Assembly: GCA_021798075.1 (NCBI GenBank)
Contig: JAJZYO010000029.1
Coordinates: 1-12,116, forward strand
Length of the DNA: 12,116 nucleotides
Direction: 5' to 3'
Source: Actinomycetes bacterium
GTDB taxonomy: Bacteria > Actinomycetota > Acidimicrobiia > Acidimicrobiales > Palsa-688
Position 1 is the first letter of the stretch, and each line of letters opens with the position of its first letter. A program made the position numbers and the translations under genes. The notes under the pieces were generated by a model. That model saw only the letters and a program-made list of their open reading frames with translations. It was not told where the DNA came from and did not search any database. Positions 1-6,801 of this stretch are shown here, one piece after another.

Positions 1-1
1 C

Positions 2-694
2 TTGGTGGCGGCCCACGGCACCGAGCCCGCCCGGGTGGCCGTGGTCCCTCACGGCGCGGCCGCCAATTTCGCCCCGTGGAAGCCCCCGGCACCGGTCCCG
101 ACGGTGCTCACCTGGGGCCTGCTCGGGCCGGGCAAAGGCATCGAGCACGCCATCAGGGCGGTGGCCGCCCTCCGCCGGCGGGGCCGCGAGGTCACCTACG
201 TCGTCGCCGGCCAGACCCACCCCAAGGTCCGCTCGTCCTTCGGCGAGGCTTACCGCCGCTCGCTCGAGGCCCTCGCAGAGGATCTGGGTGTAGCGAGCAG
301 CGTGAGCTTCGACGACGCTTACCGCGACTGGGCATCGCTACGCGCGTTGGTCCGTTCGGCCGACGCCGTGCTCTTGCCCTACGACTCGACCGACCAGGTC
401 TCGAGCGGCGTGCTGGTGGAGGCGCTGGCCTCGGGCAAGCCCGTGGTGGCGACCCGGTTCCCCCACGCTACCGAACTGCTCGCGCGCGGCGCCGGCGTGA
501 CCGTCCCCCACGGTGACGCCGAGGCGATGGCGGACGCCCTCGCGCACGTCCTGTTCGAGCCGGGGGTGGCGGAGCGGATGGCGGCGAGCGCCGAGCGCGA
601 GGCGGAGGCCCTACTCTGGCCAGCAGTGGGGGCATCGTACCGGCATCTCATCGAAGAGGTCCTTGTCAAGGAAAAGGAAAGGGCGATGGCGTGA
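2..694 (+). CDS. GT4-type glycosyltransferase, C-terminal part (5' end cut by window)
   Basis: The C-terminal half of a GT-B fold, family 4-like glycosyltransferase, which would move a sugar from an activated donor to a glycan or other acceptor in the cytoplasm. The reading frame is open to the left edge, so the true start and the acceptor-binding N-terminal domain lie outside the window. Visible parts, numbered from the edge: VVPHG (14-18), a glycine-rich GPGKG loop (42-46) opening the donor-binding Rossmann domain, a VVAGQTHP strand and turn (67-74), and the donor-binding signature LPYDSTDQVSSGVLVEALASG (125-145), whose VEALASGKPVVAT portion is the usual GT4 nucleotide-sugar motif. The stop TGA overlaps the GTG start of the next gene, indicating translational coupling. 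The neighbouring toroid and GH130 genes suggest a mannose or related sugar, but donor and acceptor cannot be read from the sequence. Confidence 0.88.
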   Translation: MVAAHGTEPARVAVVPHGAAANFAPWKPPAPVPTVLTWGLLGPGKGIEHAIRAVAALRRRGREVTYVVAGQTHPKVRSSFGEAYRRSLEALAEDLGVASSVSFDDAYRDWASLRALVRSADAVLLPYDSTDQVSSGVLVEALASGKPVVATRFPHATELLARGAGVTVPHGDAEAMADALAHVLFEPGVAERMAASAEREAEALLWPAVGASYRHLIEEVLVKEKERAMA

Positions 695-1884
695 CCGGCG
701 GTGACGGTAGGTCATCGAAGGTCGCGTCGCGCCCGGCCGCCTCCACCGGTTCCCGAGAGCGTTCTGGCCCGGTGTCCCCGCCGGAGCCGACGCTCCGGCA
801 CCTGAGGCGGCTTTCGGGGCCGTTCGGGCTTTTCGAGCATGCCCTCGGGGCCGAACCGCGCCCCGAATGCGGGTACTGCACGGACGACAACGGGCGCGCC
901 CTCGCCCTCGCCTGCCGAGTACCGGCTGACCCCTACGCAGAGGAACTGGCCCACCAGTCGCTCCGCTTCGTGGAGGGTGCTCACCTCGGCGCCGGCCGCT
1001 TCCGCCTCCGTCTCGGTGCCCAGGGGCGCTGGACGACCGAGCCACCGAGCGACGACGCCGCCGGCCGGGCCTTGCTCGGCCTCGGCGCAGCCACCGCCGA
1101 GGCCCCGTGGGAGGCCGTGCGCGAGCGTGCCGGGGCGTTGTTCGTCCAGGCGGCCGCCTTCCGTTCCTCCTGGCCCAGAGCTACCGCCTACGCCGCACTG
1201 GGCGCAGCCGAGGTGGCCCTCTCCGAGCACGCGGACCGGCGCTCCCGTCGGGTGGCGCGCCGTCTGTTGGCCGGGGCCGCAAAGGTCCTGCCCCTGCCCG
1301 CTGGCGCCCCGAGCGAGGAGGGATTTGGCCCTCTCGACGCCGGACAGGCGCCCGGGAAGCGCTCCTGGCGCTGGCCCGAGCCGCGCCTCACCTATGCCAA
1401 TGCGCTCCTGCCCGCGGGGTTGCTGGCTGCTGGTGAGGCGCTCGGTCGCGACGACCTGGTCGCCGGCGGCCTCGACCTCCTCTGCTGGCTGGTCGACGAG
1501 GAAGGCGTCGAGGGCCGCTTCAGCTTTGCCCCAGTCGGGGGGCGAGGGCCGGGCGGGCCCAAGCCGGCCTGGGACCAGCAGCCGATCGAGGCGGGCGCGA
1601 TGGCGCACGCCTGCGCCCGGGCGTTCGGCCTCTCAGGGGAAAACCGTTGGCGCGCGTCGCTCGAGGCGGCGCTTTGGTGGTGGCTCGGGCGCAACGATAA
1701 CGGAGCGCTCATTTGGGACCCAGCCACGGGCGGCGGCTACGACGGGCTCCACCCCGGTGGCGTCAACGCCAACCAGGGGGCGGAGTCGACGATCGCGTTC
1801 GTCGGGGCGATGGCGCTAGCTCAGGCGCAGGTTTTCAGCGCGTCGAGGAGGCTCGAGACCGAAGCGGTAGCGGCACCGACGTAG
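691..1884 (+). CDS. Six-hairpin (alpha/alpha)6-toroid protein, glycosidase-like, associated with GT4/GH130
   Basis: A 397-residue protein resembling the (alpha/alpha)6-toroid proteins that accompany GT4 glycosyltransferases and GH130 enzymes; I recall relatives often being labelled simply as glycosyltransferases. Landmarks are GLFEHALG (46-53), GYCTDDNGRALALA (61-74), the repeated Trp/Ala-rich helices of a toroid, and a conserved C-terminal block GGGYDGLHPGGVNANQGAES (347-366). The reaction is unknown; hydrolysis or phosphorolysis of a glycan is only a guess. The GTG start is supported by an AAGGAAAGG ribosome binding site about 8 bases upstream and by the 4-base overlap with the preceding gene. 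Residues 1-33 are low complexity and Ser/Arg/Pro rich. The last 21 or so codons overlap the convergent GH130 gene by 64 bases; the toroid domain probably ends just before, so this tail may be a recent extension. Confidence 0.7.
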   Translation: MTGGDGRSSKVASRPAASTGSRERSGPVSPPEPTLRHLRRLSGPFGLFEHALGAEPRPECGYCTDDNGRALALACRVPADPYAEELAHQSLRFVEGAHLGAGRFRLRLGAQGRWTTEPPSDDAAGRALLGLGAATAEAPWEAVRERAGALFVQAAAFRSSWPRATAYAALGAAEVALSEHADRRSRRVARRLLAGAAKVLPLPAGAPSEEGFGPLDAGQAPGKRSWRWPEPRLTYANALLPAGLLAAGEALGRDDLVAGGLDLLCWLVDEEGVEGRFSFAPVGGRGPGGPKPAWDQQPIEAGAMAHACARAFGLSGENRWRASLEAALWWWLGRNDNGALIWDPATGGGYDGLHPGGVNANQGAESTIAFVGAMALAQAQVFSASRRLETEAVAAPT

Positions 1885-2858
1885 CGGTCGGCCGCTCCGT
1901 AAGTCAGGTAGATGTTGTCGCCTTCGCGGTGCGCTCCCTGCACGAACACCACCTCGTCCACGTCGCCCCGGCGCTCCCACTCGAGCTCGGGCTCGAGCAC
2001 GGCGGCGGGGAGGCGGGACACCACCTTGCCCGTCGCCGGGTCGAGGAGGGCGACGTTCATGGTGTAAGAGCCGTCGGCACGCCGCTCGTGGAAAAAGAAG
2101 AGCAAGCCGGCATCGGTCTCGACCGGCGGCGCCCCCGCTCCGACCCCGAGCGCTCCGGGGCTCGGTGTGAGCAGGGTGTGAGATGGCAGCTCGGCCATGT
2201 AGGCGTCCCAATAGCCCTCGGGCGGGTCCCAGAGGTGCTCGAGGTCGTCGAAGACGGCAATCTGGATGTCGGGGTGGATCCGGTGGACGAGAGCAACCCG
2301 CCCGTCGGACAAGCAAAAGACCACCGCGTCTTTGTCCGGGACCCCCTCGGGCCCGAGCACGCGGCCGCTCCCCTCCTCCAGCCACCACCTGCCCCGGTCC
2401 CACACGAGCCGGTGCGCCCCTATGCGCCAGGGGAGCCCGCTCCCCGAAGGCGGGAGCCACGTATAGGTCATGACGAACTGCTCGCGGCCCCGGTCGACGA
2501 CGCGCTGCACACGAGGGTCTTCGAAGCACTGAGCCCCGTCGGTACCGGCGCCGGCGAGCACGTAGCCGAAGCGGTAGCCCAAGCCGTCTGTAGACGTGAG
2601 CACCACGATGTCGGAGTTGTAGTCGACGAAACGGTCCCCCGGCCCGGGGTTGCGGCGGTACCCCGAACGGACCGCCCTCGCGAAGAGGTGGTACTCCCCC
2701 TCGTGGTGCACGACCCCGGCATTGAACATGGCCCCGTACCCGGGTGCGATCGCCGCCTGCACCACCGGCCGGTGAGCGAGACGCGTTACATGACGCCCCG
2801 AGCCCTCGCCCGGCTGAGCGGCCCCGCGACCACCCTCGCTCTCGACCCATCTCCTCAT
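1821..2858 (-). CDS. GH130-family beta-mannoside phosphorylase-like protein (first paralogue)
   Basis: A 345-residue five-bladed beta-propeller enzyme of GH130, a family mostly cleaving beta-mannosides with inorganic phosphate to give alpha-mannose-1-phosphate; some subfamilies hydrolyse instead. Numbered from the ATG at 2858: MFNAGVV (44-50), CFEDPRV (111-117) with Asp114 the likely general acid, DKDAVVF (175-181), VHRIHPD (191-197), GVGAGAPPVET (238-248), FFFHERR (254-260) and YGAADRYVGAA (320-330). The basic residues HR (192-193) and His257 occupy places that in characterised phosphorylases help hold phosphate, favouring phosphorolysis. No signal peptide is seen, consistent with cytoplasmic action. 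A TTG in frame at 2903 would lengthen the protein by 15 residues, but it lies inside the inverted repeat and lacks a clear ribosome binding site. It is divergent from the second GH130 gene and differs enough in motifs to be another subfamily. Substrate linkage is not determinable here. Confidence 0.88.
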   Translation of the reverse strand: MRRWVESEGGRGAAQPGEGSGRHVTRLAHRPVVQAAIAPGYGAMFNAGVVHHEGEYHLFARAVRSGYRRNPGPGDRFVDYNSDIVVLTSTDGLGYRFGYVLAGAGTDGAQCFEDPRVQRVVDRGREQFVMTYTWLPPSGSGLPWRIGAHRLVWDRGRWWLEEGSGRVLGPEGVPDKDAVVFCLSDGRVALVHRIHPDIQIAVFDDLEHLWDPPEGYWDAYMAELPSHTLLTPSPGALGVGAGAPPVETDAGLLFFFHERRADGSYTMNVALLDPATGKVVSRLPAAVLEPELEWERRGDVDEVVFVQGAHREGDNIYLTYGAADRYVGAATASVSSLLDALKTCA

Positions 2859-2885
2859 ATGGTTTTTGTCGGCTCCGCTGGTAGC

Positions 2886-2903
2886 TTGTTGAGTACGCAA
2901 CAA
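2886..2903. promoter_or_regulatory. 18-base inverted repeat, candidate operator between divergent GH130 genes
   Basis: TTGTTGAGTACGCAACAA is a near-perfect dyad: 8 of 9 positions of each half match. It lies in the 56-base gap between the ATG starts of the two divergent GH130 genes, 11 bases before the plus-strand start. Length and symmetry fit the operator of a dimeric repressor such as a LacI-type regulator, the usual controller of sugar-utilisation genes. No regulator gene is in the window, and I could not place convincing -35/-10 hexamers here. Confidence 0.5.
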
Positions 2904-2914
2904 TAGAAGAACCC

Positions 2915-3916
2915 ATGAGCCCAGACGCGGACCCCAGAGAACTCTTCCGCCGTTTCGCGGCGAATCCTATCATTACAGCGGCGCATTTCCCACGCATGGT
3001 GAACGCCGTGTTCAACGCCGGGGCGACGGTCGTAGGTGACAGGACCCTTCTGCTCCTCCGGGTCGAGCACCGGACCGGGCTGTCTTCGCTCGTCGTGGCT
3101 ACAAGCAGCGACGGCCTGACCGGTTGGGAGATAGACCCTCTCCGCGGTCTCGACCCGCTCCCGGGGTACTTCGGGGAGCACTGGGGCGTCGAGGACCCGA
3201 GGATCACCAAGGTGGACGACGAGTACCTGGTGGTCTACGTGGGCTACTCGCACGCCGGGCCCCTCGTCTGCCTGGCCAAGACGCGTGATTTCGCCTCCTT
3301 CGAGCGCCGCGGGGTCCTGCAGCCGCCCGAGGACAAAGATGCTGCCCTGTTCCCCGAGCGCTTCGGGGGCCGCTGGGCGCTCATCCACCGGCCGTCGCCC
3401 TCCGGCGCCGGGTTCGGCGCGCACGTGTGGATATCCTTCAGCCCCGACCTCCGCCACTGGGGCGATTCTCAGGTGCTGCTCGCGGCCCGCCGGGGCGGCT
3501 GGTGGGACGCGAACAAGGTGGGCCTCGGGCCTCCCCCGCTTCTCACGAGAGACGGCTGGCTCCTTTGTTACCACGCCGTGCGAGTGACAGCGTCGGGCTC
3601 TCTTTACCGCCTCGGGCTTGCCTTGCTCGACCGCGACGACCCGACCAAGGTGCTCGCCCGTGGCAACGAGTGGGTCTTCGGCCCCCAGGAGCCCTACGAG
3701 CGCCACGGCGACGTCTCCGGCGTGGTGTTCCCCTGCGGCTGGGTGCTCCGTGACGACGGCGACACGTTGCACCTGTATTACGGCGGGGCCGACAGCGTCG
3801 TTTGCGTCGCGGAGGCGAGCCTCGCCAACTTGCTCAGCCACTTGGAAGGCCACCCCTTTGCCGAGGACACCGGCAAACCGGGCAACCTCGGGCCCTTCAC
3901 GCCGGGAGACGCCTGA
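2915..3916 (+). CDS. GH130-family beta-mannoside phosphorylase-like protein (second paralogue)
   Basis: A 333-residue GH130 enzyme, predicted to phosphorolyse beta-mannosides to mannose-1-phosphate in the cytoplasm (no signal peptide). Motifs: VFNAGA (32-37), GVEDPRIT (91-98) with Asp94 the likely general acid, EDKDAALFPERF (139-150), LIHRPSP (156-162), GWLLCYHAV (214-222) and LYYGGADSVVCVAE (287-300). HRP (158-160) and YHA (219-221) match the positions of phosphate-contacting Arg and His in phosphorylase members of the family. KDAALFPE and HRP place it closer to the mannooligosaccharide/mannosyl-glucose phosphorylase branches than the first paralogue. The ATG at 2915 has a modest AGAAGA ribosome binding site and immediately precedes sequence aligning with the family N-terminus (NPIITAAHFP). 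It ends 35 bases before the convergent sugar kinase; I see no convincing terminator hairpin in that gap. The exact substrate is not known. Confidence 0.92.
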   Translation: MSPDADPRELFRRFAANPIITAAHFPRMVNAVFNAGATVVGDRTLLLLRVEHRTGLSSLVVATSSDGLTGWEIDPLRGLDPLPGYFGEHWGVEDPRITKVDDEYLVVYVGYSHAGPLVCLAKTRDFASFERRGVLQPPEDKDAALFPERFGGRWALIHRPSPSGAGFGAHVWISFSPDLRHWGDSQVLLAARRGGWWDANKVGLGPPPLLTRDGWLLCYHAVRVTASGSLYRLGLALLDRDDPTKVLARGNEWVFGPQEPYERHGDVSGVVFPCGWVLRDDGDTLHLYYGGADSVVCVAEASLANLLSHLEGHPFAEDTGKPGNLGPFTPGDA

Positions 3917-3951
3917 GCGGGCACCTGGTGGCGGCTATAAATGCAAGTTCC

Positions 3952-4875
3952 TCATTGAGCCGGCCCCTTTTTCATGCCGGCGAGCGCGCTCCAAGTAGCC
4001 AGGCCGTCGATCACACCGTCATGGCTCACGCAGTAGGCACCCGCGCGGCAGCCCAGGTCGATGGCATCTGGGAGCGAGGCACCCCGGGCCAGGGCCGCCA
4101 CCAGTGCAGCACTGAACGCGTCCCCCGCTCCCGTCGTGTCCCGGACGTCCGCGGGGTAGGCCTCGAAGCTCTGGAACCCTGCCGCGGAAGCCCAGAGCGC
4201 GCCACGTTGGCCCAACGTCACGACGATATCGTGCGCACCCTTTTCCAACAGTGCCGCGGCCTGCGCTTCGACTGTGCCGCCGTCGGGACCACCGAGGGCC
4301 CGGCTCAGTAAGGCGAGTTCGGTCTCGTTGGGCGTGATGATGTCGAAATAGGCCAGCGCCTCAGGTGGCAGGGCTCTCGCGGGGGCAGGATCGAGCACGA
4401 CGCGCCGGCCGCCCGACCTGGCCCATCGACCGACGTCCACAGCCAACTCCGTCCTGCACTCCAACTGCAGCAGCACGAAGCGGCTCACGCCTGCTTCGTC
4501 GCCCAAGGCCATGACGTCGTCCAGGCCAAGAGCCAGGTTGGCCCCCGGGGCAACCACGATGCTGTTCTCCCCGTCGGCCTCGACCAAAATAAAGGCCACG
4601 CCGGTCGGCTCCTTGGCCCTCAGGATCCCCCAGGCCGGCAACCCCTCGGCCAATAGGACGTCCCGGCCGTGGTCGCCAAACACGTCTTCCCCCAGCTTGG
4701 TCACCAAGCAGGTGTCAATTCCCAACCGGCGCAATGCGATGGCCTGGTTCGCGCCCTTCCCGCCCGGGCCCCAGTCGAACCTGGCATCGCCAACTGTCTC
4801 GCCCCGCCTCGGCAGGTGCGGCGCGTAGATGGTAAACCCGGCGTTGTACGAGCCGACGACTAGGACGTCTGCCAC
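3952..4875 (-). CDS. PfkB/ribokinase-family carbohydrate kinase
   Basis: A cytoplasmic ATP-dependent sugar kinase of the PfkB family, most like ribokinase in layout, 307 residues from the chosen GTG. Motifs: the N-terminal strand VLVVGSYN (4-11), LPRRGET (21-27), the first PfkB signature GPGGKGANQA (36-45), ITPNETE (180-186), and the second signature DTTGAGDAF (246-254) with catalytic base Asp252 and the anion hole before it. The frame is open upstream to 4995, but GTG 4875 is preceded by GGAGGTG at ideal spacing and begins exactly where ribokinases begin, so earlier starts (including GTG 4884) are rejected. Ribokinases carry Asp two residues after the GS-N motif to bind the sugar; here that position is Gly13, so the substrate may not be ribose. 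It lies 67 bases downstream of the DUF47 gene and may be the third gene of the phosphate-uptake operon. Confidence 0.88.
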   Translation of the reverse strand: MADVLVVGSYNAGFTIYAPHLPRRGETVGDARFDWGPGGKGANQAIALRRLGIDTCLVTKLGEDVFGDHGRDVLLAEGLPAWGILRAKEPTGVAFILVEADGENSIVVAPGANLALGLDDVMALGDEAGVSRFVLLQLECRTELAVDVGRWARSGGRRVVLDPAPARALPPEALAYFDIITPNETELALLSRALGGPDGGTVEAQAAALLEKGAHDIVVTLGQRGALWASAAGFQSFEAYPADVRDTTGAGDAFSAALVAALARGASLPDAIDLGCRAGAYCVSHDGVIDGLATWSALAGMKKGPAQ

Positions 4876-4942
4876 CGTGGGCACCTCCGCTCCGCGACCG
4901 CCAAGATACCGACCTGAAGACCGCCTGGTCGGCGAGCCAACC

Positions 4943-5677
4943 CTATTCCGGGTCGCTCGGGGGCATGAGCCCTTCCCCGCGCTTGACCAGCGCATCGAAG
5001 AGCACGTCCGAGGCCTCGCCCAGTCGAAGGCCGACCACGTCCAAGCGCCGGAGCAGCTCTCGGTGCTTCAGGACCTCCGGGCTCAACTCGCCCACGAATA
5101 GTGCGGCGACTTCCTCCTCGAAACGGCGCCGGACGCTGCTGGCTGCGTGCTTGGCCTCGATCAGGTGCGTGGCTGCCCGATCGGACTTGTGGAGGACGGC
5201 TGTGATCGCAGCGGCTAGTTCGTCCGTCCCCGCCCTCAGCACCTCCAAGAGAGAGGCCAGGTTGCGCCCGCTCTCGGGGTTGTACAAGGCCCATTCACGG
5301 ACGAAGTCGCGCACGTTGTCCACCAGGTCGTCGACCGACCGGGAGAGGCGGAAAAGATCCTCGCGGTCGAGGGGGGTGACTAGCGTCTGGGCCAACTCGG
5401 CCACCAACTGCCGGCGTAGGCGGTCTCCTCGGTGCTCGAGGTTGTCCATGTTCCCGTCTGCGACCTTGGGCCCCCCCGGCTGCGCGACCACGTCCGCGGC
5501 GAGGGCCATGGCGTCGCGTGCCACCGAGGCGTGCTCGGCCAGGGTGGTCAAGAGCCTATTGGACGAGGCCCCCGCCACGTCGCTCACGAACGACCGAAGA
5601 CGGTGCAGTTGACGTCCGGGGGTGTTCCTCACCGGCTCAGCTCGAGGAGTGGGAGGCCGCAATGTGAGGGCCGGCAC
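4943..5677 (-). CDS. DUF47/PhoU-like protein, partner of the PiT transporter
   Basis: A 244-residue, almost wholly alpha-helical cytoplasmic protein of the DUF47 (PhoU-like) family, whose members are commonly encoded beside PiT phosphate permeases and are thought to modulate them or sense phosphate. Features: long amphipathic helices with heptad character, FVSDVAGASSNRLLTTLAEH (30-49), an MDNLEHRGDRLRRQL segment (77-91) where the family has its E-x-x-x-D-x-x metal-binding type helix, LDREDLFRLSRSVDDLVDNV (103-122) with the typical D-x-E-D-L and acidic helix, and a C-terminal KHRELLRRLDVVGLRLGEASDVL stretch. The GTG start at 5677 has AGGGAGG abutting it with no spacer, which is too close; GTG 5629 is an alternative, losing 16 unconserved residues. 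It follows pit by 86 bases that contain a tandem repeat. The order pit then DUF47 is opposite to the common arrangement. Confidence 0.85.
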   Translation of the reverse strand: MPALTLRPPTPRAEPVRNTPGRQLHRLRSFVSDVAGASSNRLLTTLAEHASVARDAMALAADVVAQPGGPKVADGNMDNLEHRGDRLRRQLVAELAQTLVTPLDREDLFRLSRSVDDLVDNVRDFVREWALYNPESGRNLASLLEVLRAGTDELAAAITAVLHKSDRAATHLIEAKHAASSVRRRFEEEVAALFVGELSPEVLKHRELLRRLDVVGLRLGEASDVLFDALVKRGEGLMPPSDPE

Positions 5678-5721
5678 CCTCCCTGTGGTCGCGCCGGCTG
5701 CCCAGCGCCAAGGTGCTCTCG

Positions 5722-5772
5722 CTCCCCGCTCAACGCCACTCCCCGCTCAACGCCACTCCCCGGTCAACGCGC
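5722..5772. repeat. 17-base tandem repeat, three units, at the end of pit
   Basis: The unit CTCCCCGCTCAACGCCA occurs perfectly twice (5722-5738 and 5739-5755) and a third time with three changes near its end (5756-5772). The third unit contains the pit stop codon (TCA on the plus strand, 5764-5766), so the array spans the last codons of pit and about half of the pit-DUF47 spacer. On the coding strand each unit reads with GTTGAGCGGGGAG. No clear hairpin arises; it looks like a replication-slippage minisatellite. Confidence 0.85.
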
Positions 5773-6726
5773 CGCGGCCACTGCGAGGCCAGCCACGACC
5801 CCGAGGAGCGCTGCGCTCGGCAGGGTGGCTACCCAGGCGGCACCGAGGGCCAAGACCTGTTCGGCGCGCGTGCGGTGGGGGGCAAGCTTCCTCGTTGCAC
5901 CGATCAGCCCGGCCGTGGCTGTTTGCGTCGAACCGATGGGCAGGCCCAAGGCGGCCGCGACGGTCACCACAGCCGACGAGGTGAAAAGCGCCGCGACCGG
6001 CCCGGCCTGGGGTGCCCTCACCATCTGCTCGGTGATGCGCCCCGCCAGCCTGCGGACCGAGTAGAGCGCCCCGGCAGCAAAGCAGCAGGCCACCGCGGCT
6101 TGCGTGACGAGCAGGACATGCACCGGGCCCAGCCCCGCGCCCGTGGCTATAGCGGCGAAGGCGACCATCTTCTGGGCGTCGTTGGCCCCATAGGCGCCCG
6201 CACTGGCCAGGTAAGAGACGGCTTTCACGAGCTTGCCCCGCGCCCGGCGGCGGGAAGGCGAGCGCAGCGCCCGGCCTACCCCGGGGACGGCTGCGAAGCC
6301 CGAGAGGCCCGCGATCAGAGGCGCCAACACGCCGGCGGCGAGGACGTAGCCGACCGTCGACCAGCCCACACTGAGCCCTGCACCGATGCCTACGCCTACG
6401 ATCGCCCCGTTGAGCGCCAATGTGACGCTGGTGGGCAGGCCCCGCCGGGAAAGGACGAACACCACGACCAGGGTTGCCAGCGCCGCCATCAAGAAGTCGG
6501 CCTTCCCCCCGGAGTGCTCGAAGGAGACCAGCCCGTGGGCCAGCGTCGTCGCCACCTTGGTACCGGCCAGCGCCGGCATGGCCCCGACCGAGGCCGACAG
6601 GACCAGGACGCCGAACAGGGGCGAGATGACACCAGTACGTGCGCCGATGGCAGTCAAAGTGGCGCCGTCGTTGGACCCGCTCACAAAGGCCAGTACCAGC
6701 GTGACAGTGAACAAGGCAGCTTGCAT
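5764..6726 (-). CDS. pit: PiT-family inorganic phosphate permease
   Basis: A 320-residue integral membrane protein of the PiT family, low-affinity ion-coupled importers of phosphate across the cytoplasmic membrane. Family signatures are SGSNDGAT (16-23) in the first half and GAYGANDAQKMVAF (177-190) in the second, the duplicated G-x-N-D motif of PiT carriers. The two companion motifs are GLPTSVTLALNGAIVG (96-111) and GLPIGSTQTATAGLIG near the C-terminus; both lack the His of the common P-x-S-T-T-H form. About ten hydrophobic segments are separated by a short basic loop (RSPSRRRARGK, 155-165), so it is a compact family member. The ATG is preceded by AGGAGGGG at about 9 bases. It leads a minus-strand operon with DUF47 and probably the sugar kinase. 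The PHO-box-like array 140 bases upstream predicts induction on phosphate limitation. Confidence 0.92.
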   Translation of the reverse strand: MQAALFTVTLVLAFVSGSNDGATLTAIGARTGVISPLFGVLVLSASVGAMPALAGTKVATTLAHGLVSFEHSGGKADFLMAALATLVVVFVLSRRGLPTSVTLALNGAIVGVGIGAGLSVGWSTVGYVLAAGVLAPLIAGLSGFAAVPGVGRALRSPSRRRARGKLVKAVSYLASAGAYGANDAQKMVAFAAIATGAGLGPVHVLLVTQAAVACCFAAGALYSVRRLAGRITEQMVRAPQAGPVAALFTSSAVVTVAAALGLPIGSTQTATAGLIGATRKLAPHRTRAEQVLALGAAWVATLPSAALLGVVAGLAVAAAR

Positions 6727-6747
6727 CGGCGCTAGCCCCTCCTAGTG

Positions 6748-6801
6748 CCCCTGGACCGGCCTCGAGGGGCCCGGCCACCTCGGCTGAAGAGGTCCCAGGG
6801 G
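6748..6801 (-). other. Stem-loop in the pit 5' leader
   Basis: CCCCTGGACC (6748-6757) and GGTCCCAGGGG (6791-6801) can pair over 10 base pairs with one bulged base, enclosing a GC-rich loop with further internal pairing. In the minus-strand transcript it sits between the predicted transcription start and the ribosome binding site at 6736-6743, only about 4 bases from the latter. Possible roles are control of ribosome access or stability of the leader. No known riboswitch class is recognised. Confidence 0.4.

Noticed and set aside
2859..2903. TTG start at 2903 for the minus-strand GH130 gene
   Set aside because: It has no ribosome binding site, lies in the inverted repeat and adds residues not typical of the family; ATG 2858 is preferred, though not proven.
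1713..2906. A 397-codon open frame on the plus strand covering the first GH130 gene
   Set aside because: It is antisense to a clear GH130 protein; its translation is His/Pro/Glu-rich with no family motif, as expected for a shadow of GC-rich coding DNA.
1816..3210. A 464-codon minus-strand open frame spanning both GH130 genes
   Set aside because: It crosses the divergent promoter gap and parts of two real genes in wrong frames; composition is Arg/Pro/Gly-rich with no recognisable domain.
3917..3951. Possible bidirectional terminator between the convergent GH130 and kinase genes
   Set aside because: The CACC/GGTG pairing leaves no room for a loop and there is no T-run on either strand.
4876..4995. 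Upstream extension of the sugar kinase to 4995
   Set aside because: It would overlap the DUF47 gene end and precede the ribokinase N-terminus with unrelated Arg/Ser-rich residues; GGAGGTG before GTG 4875 settles the start.
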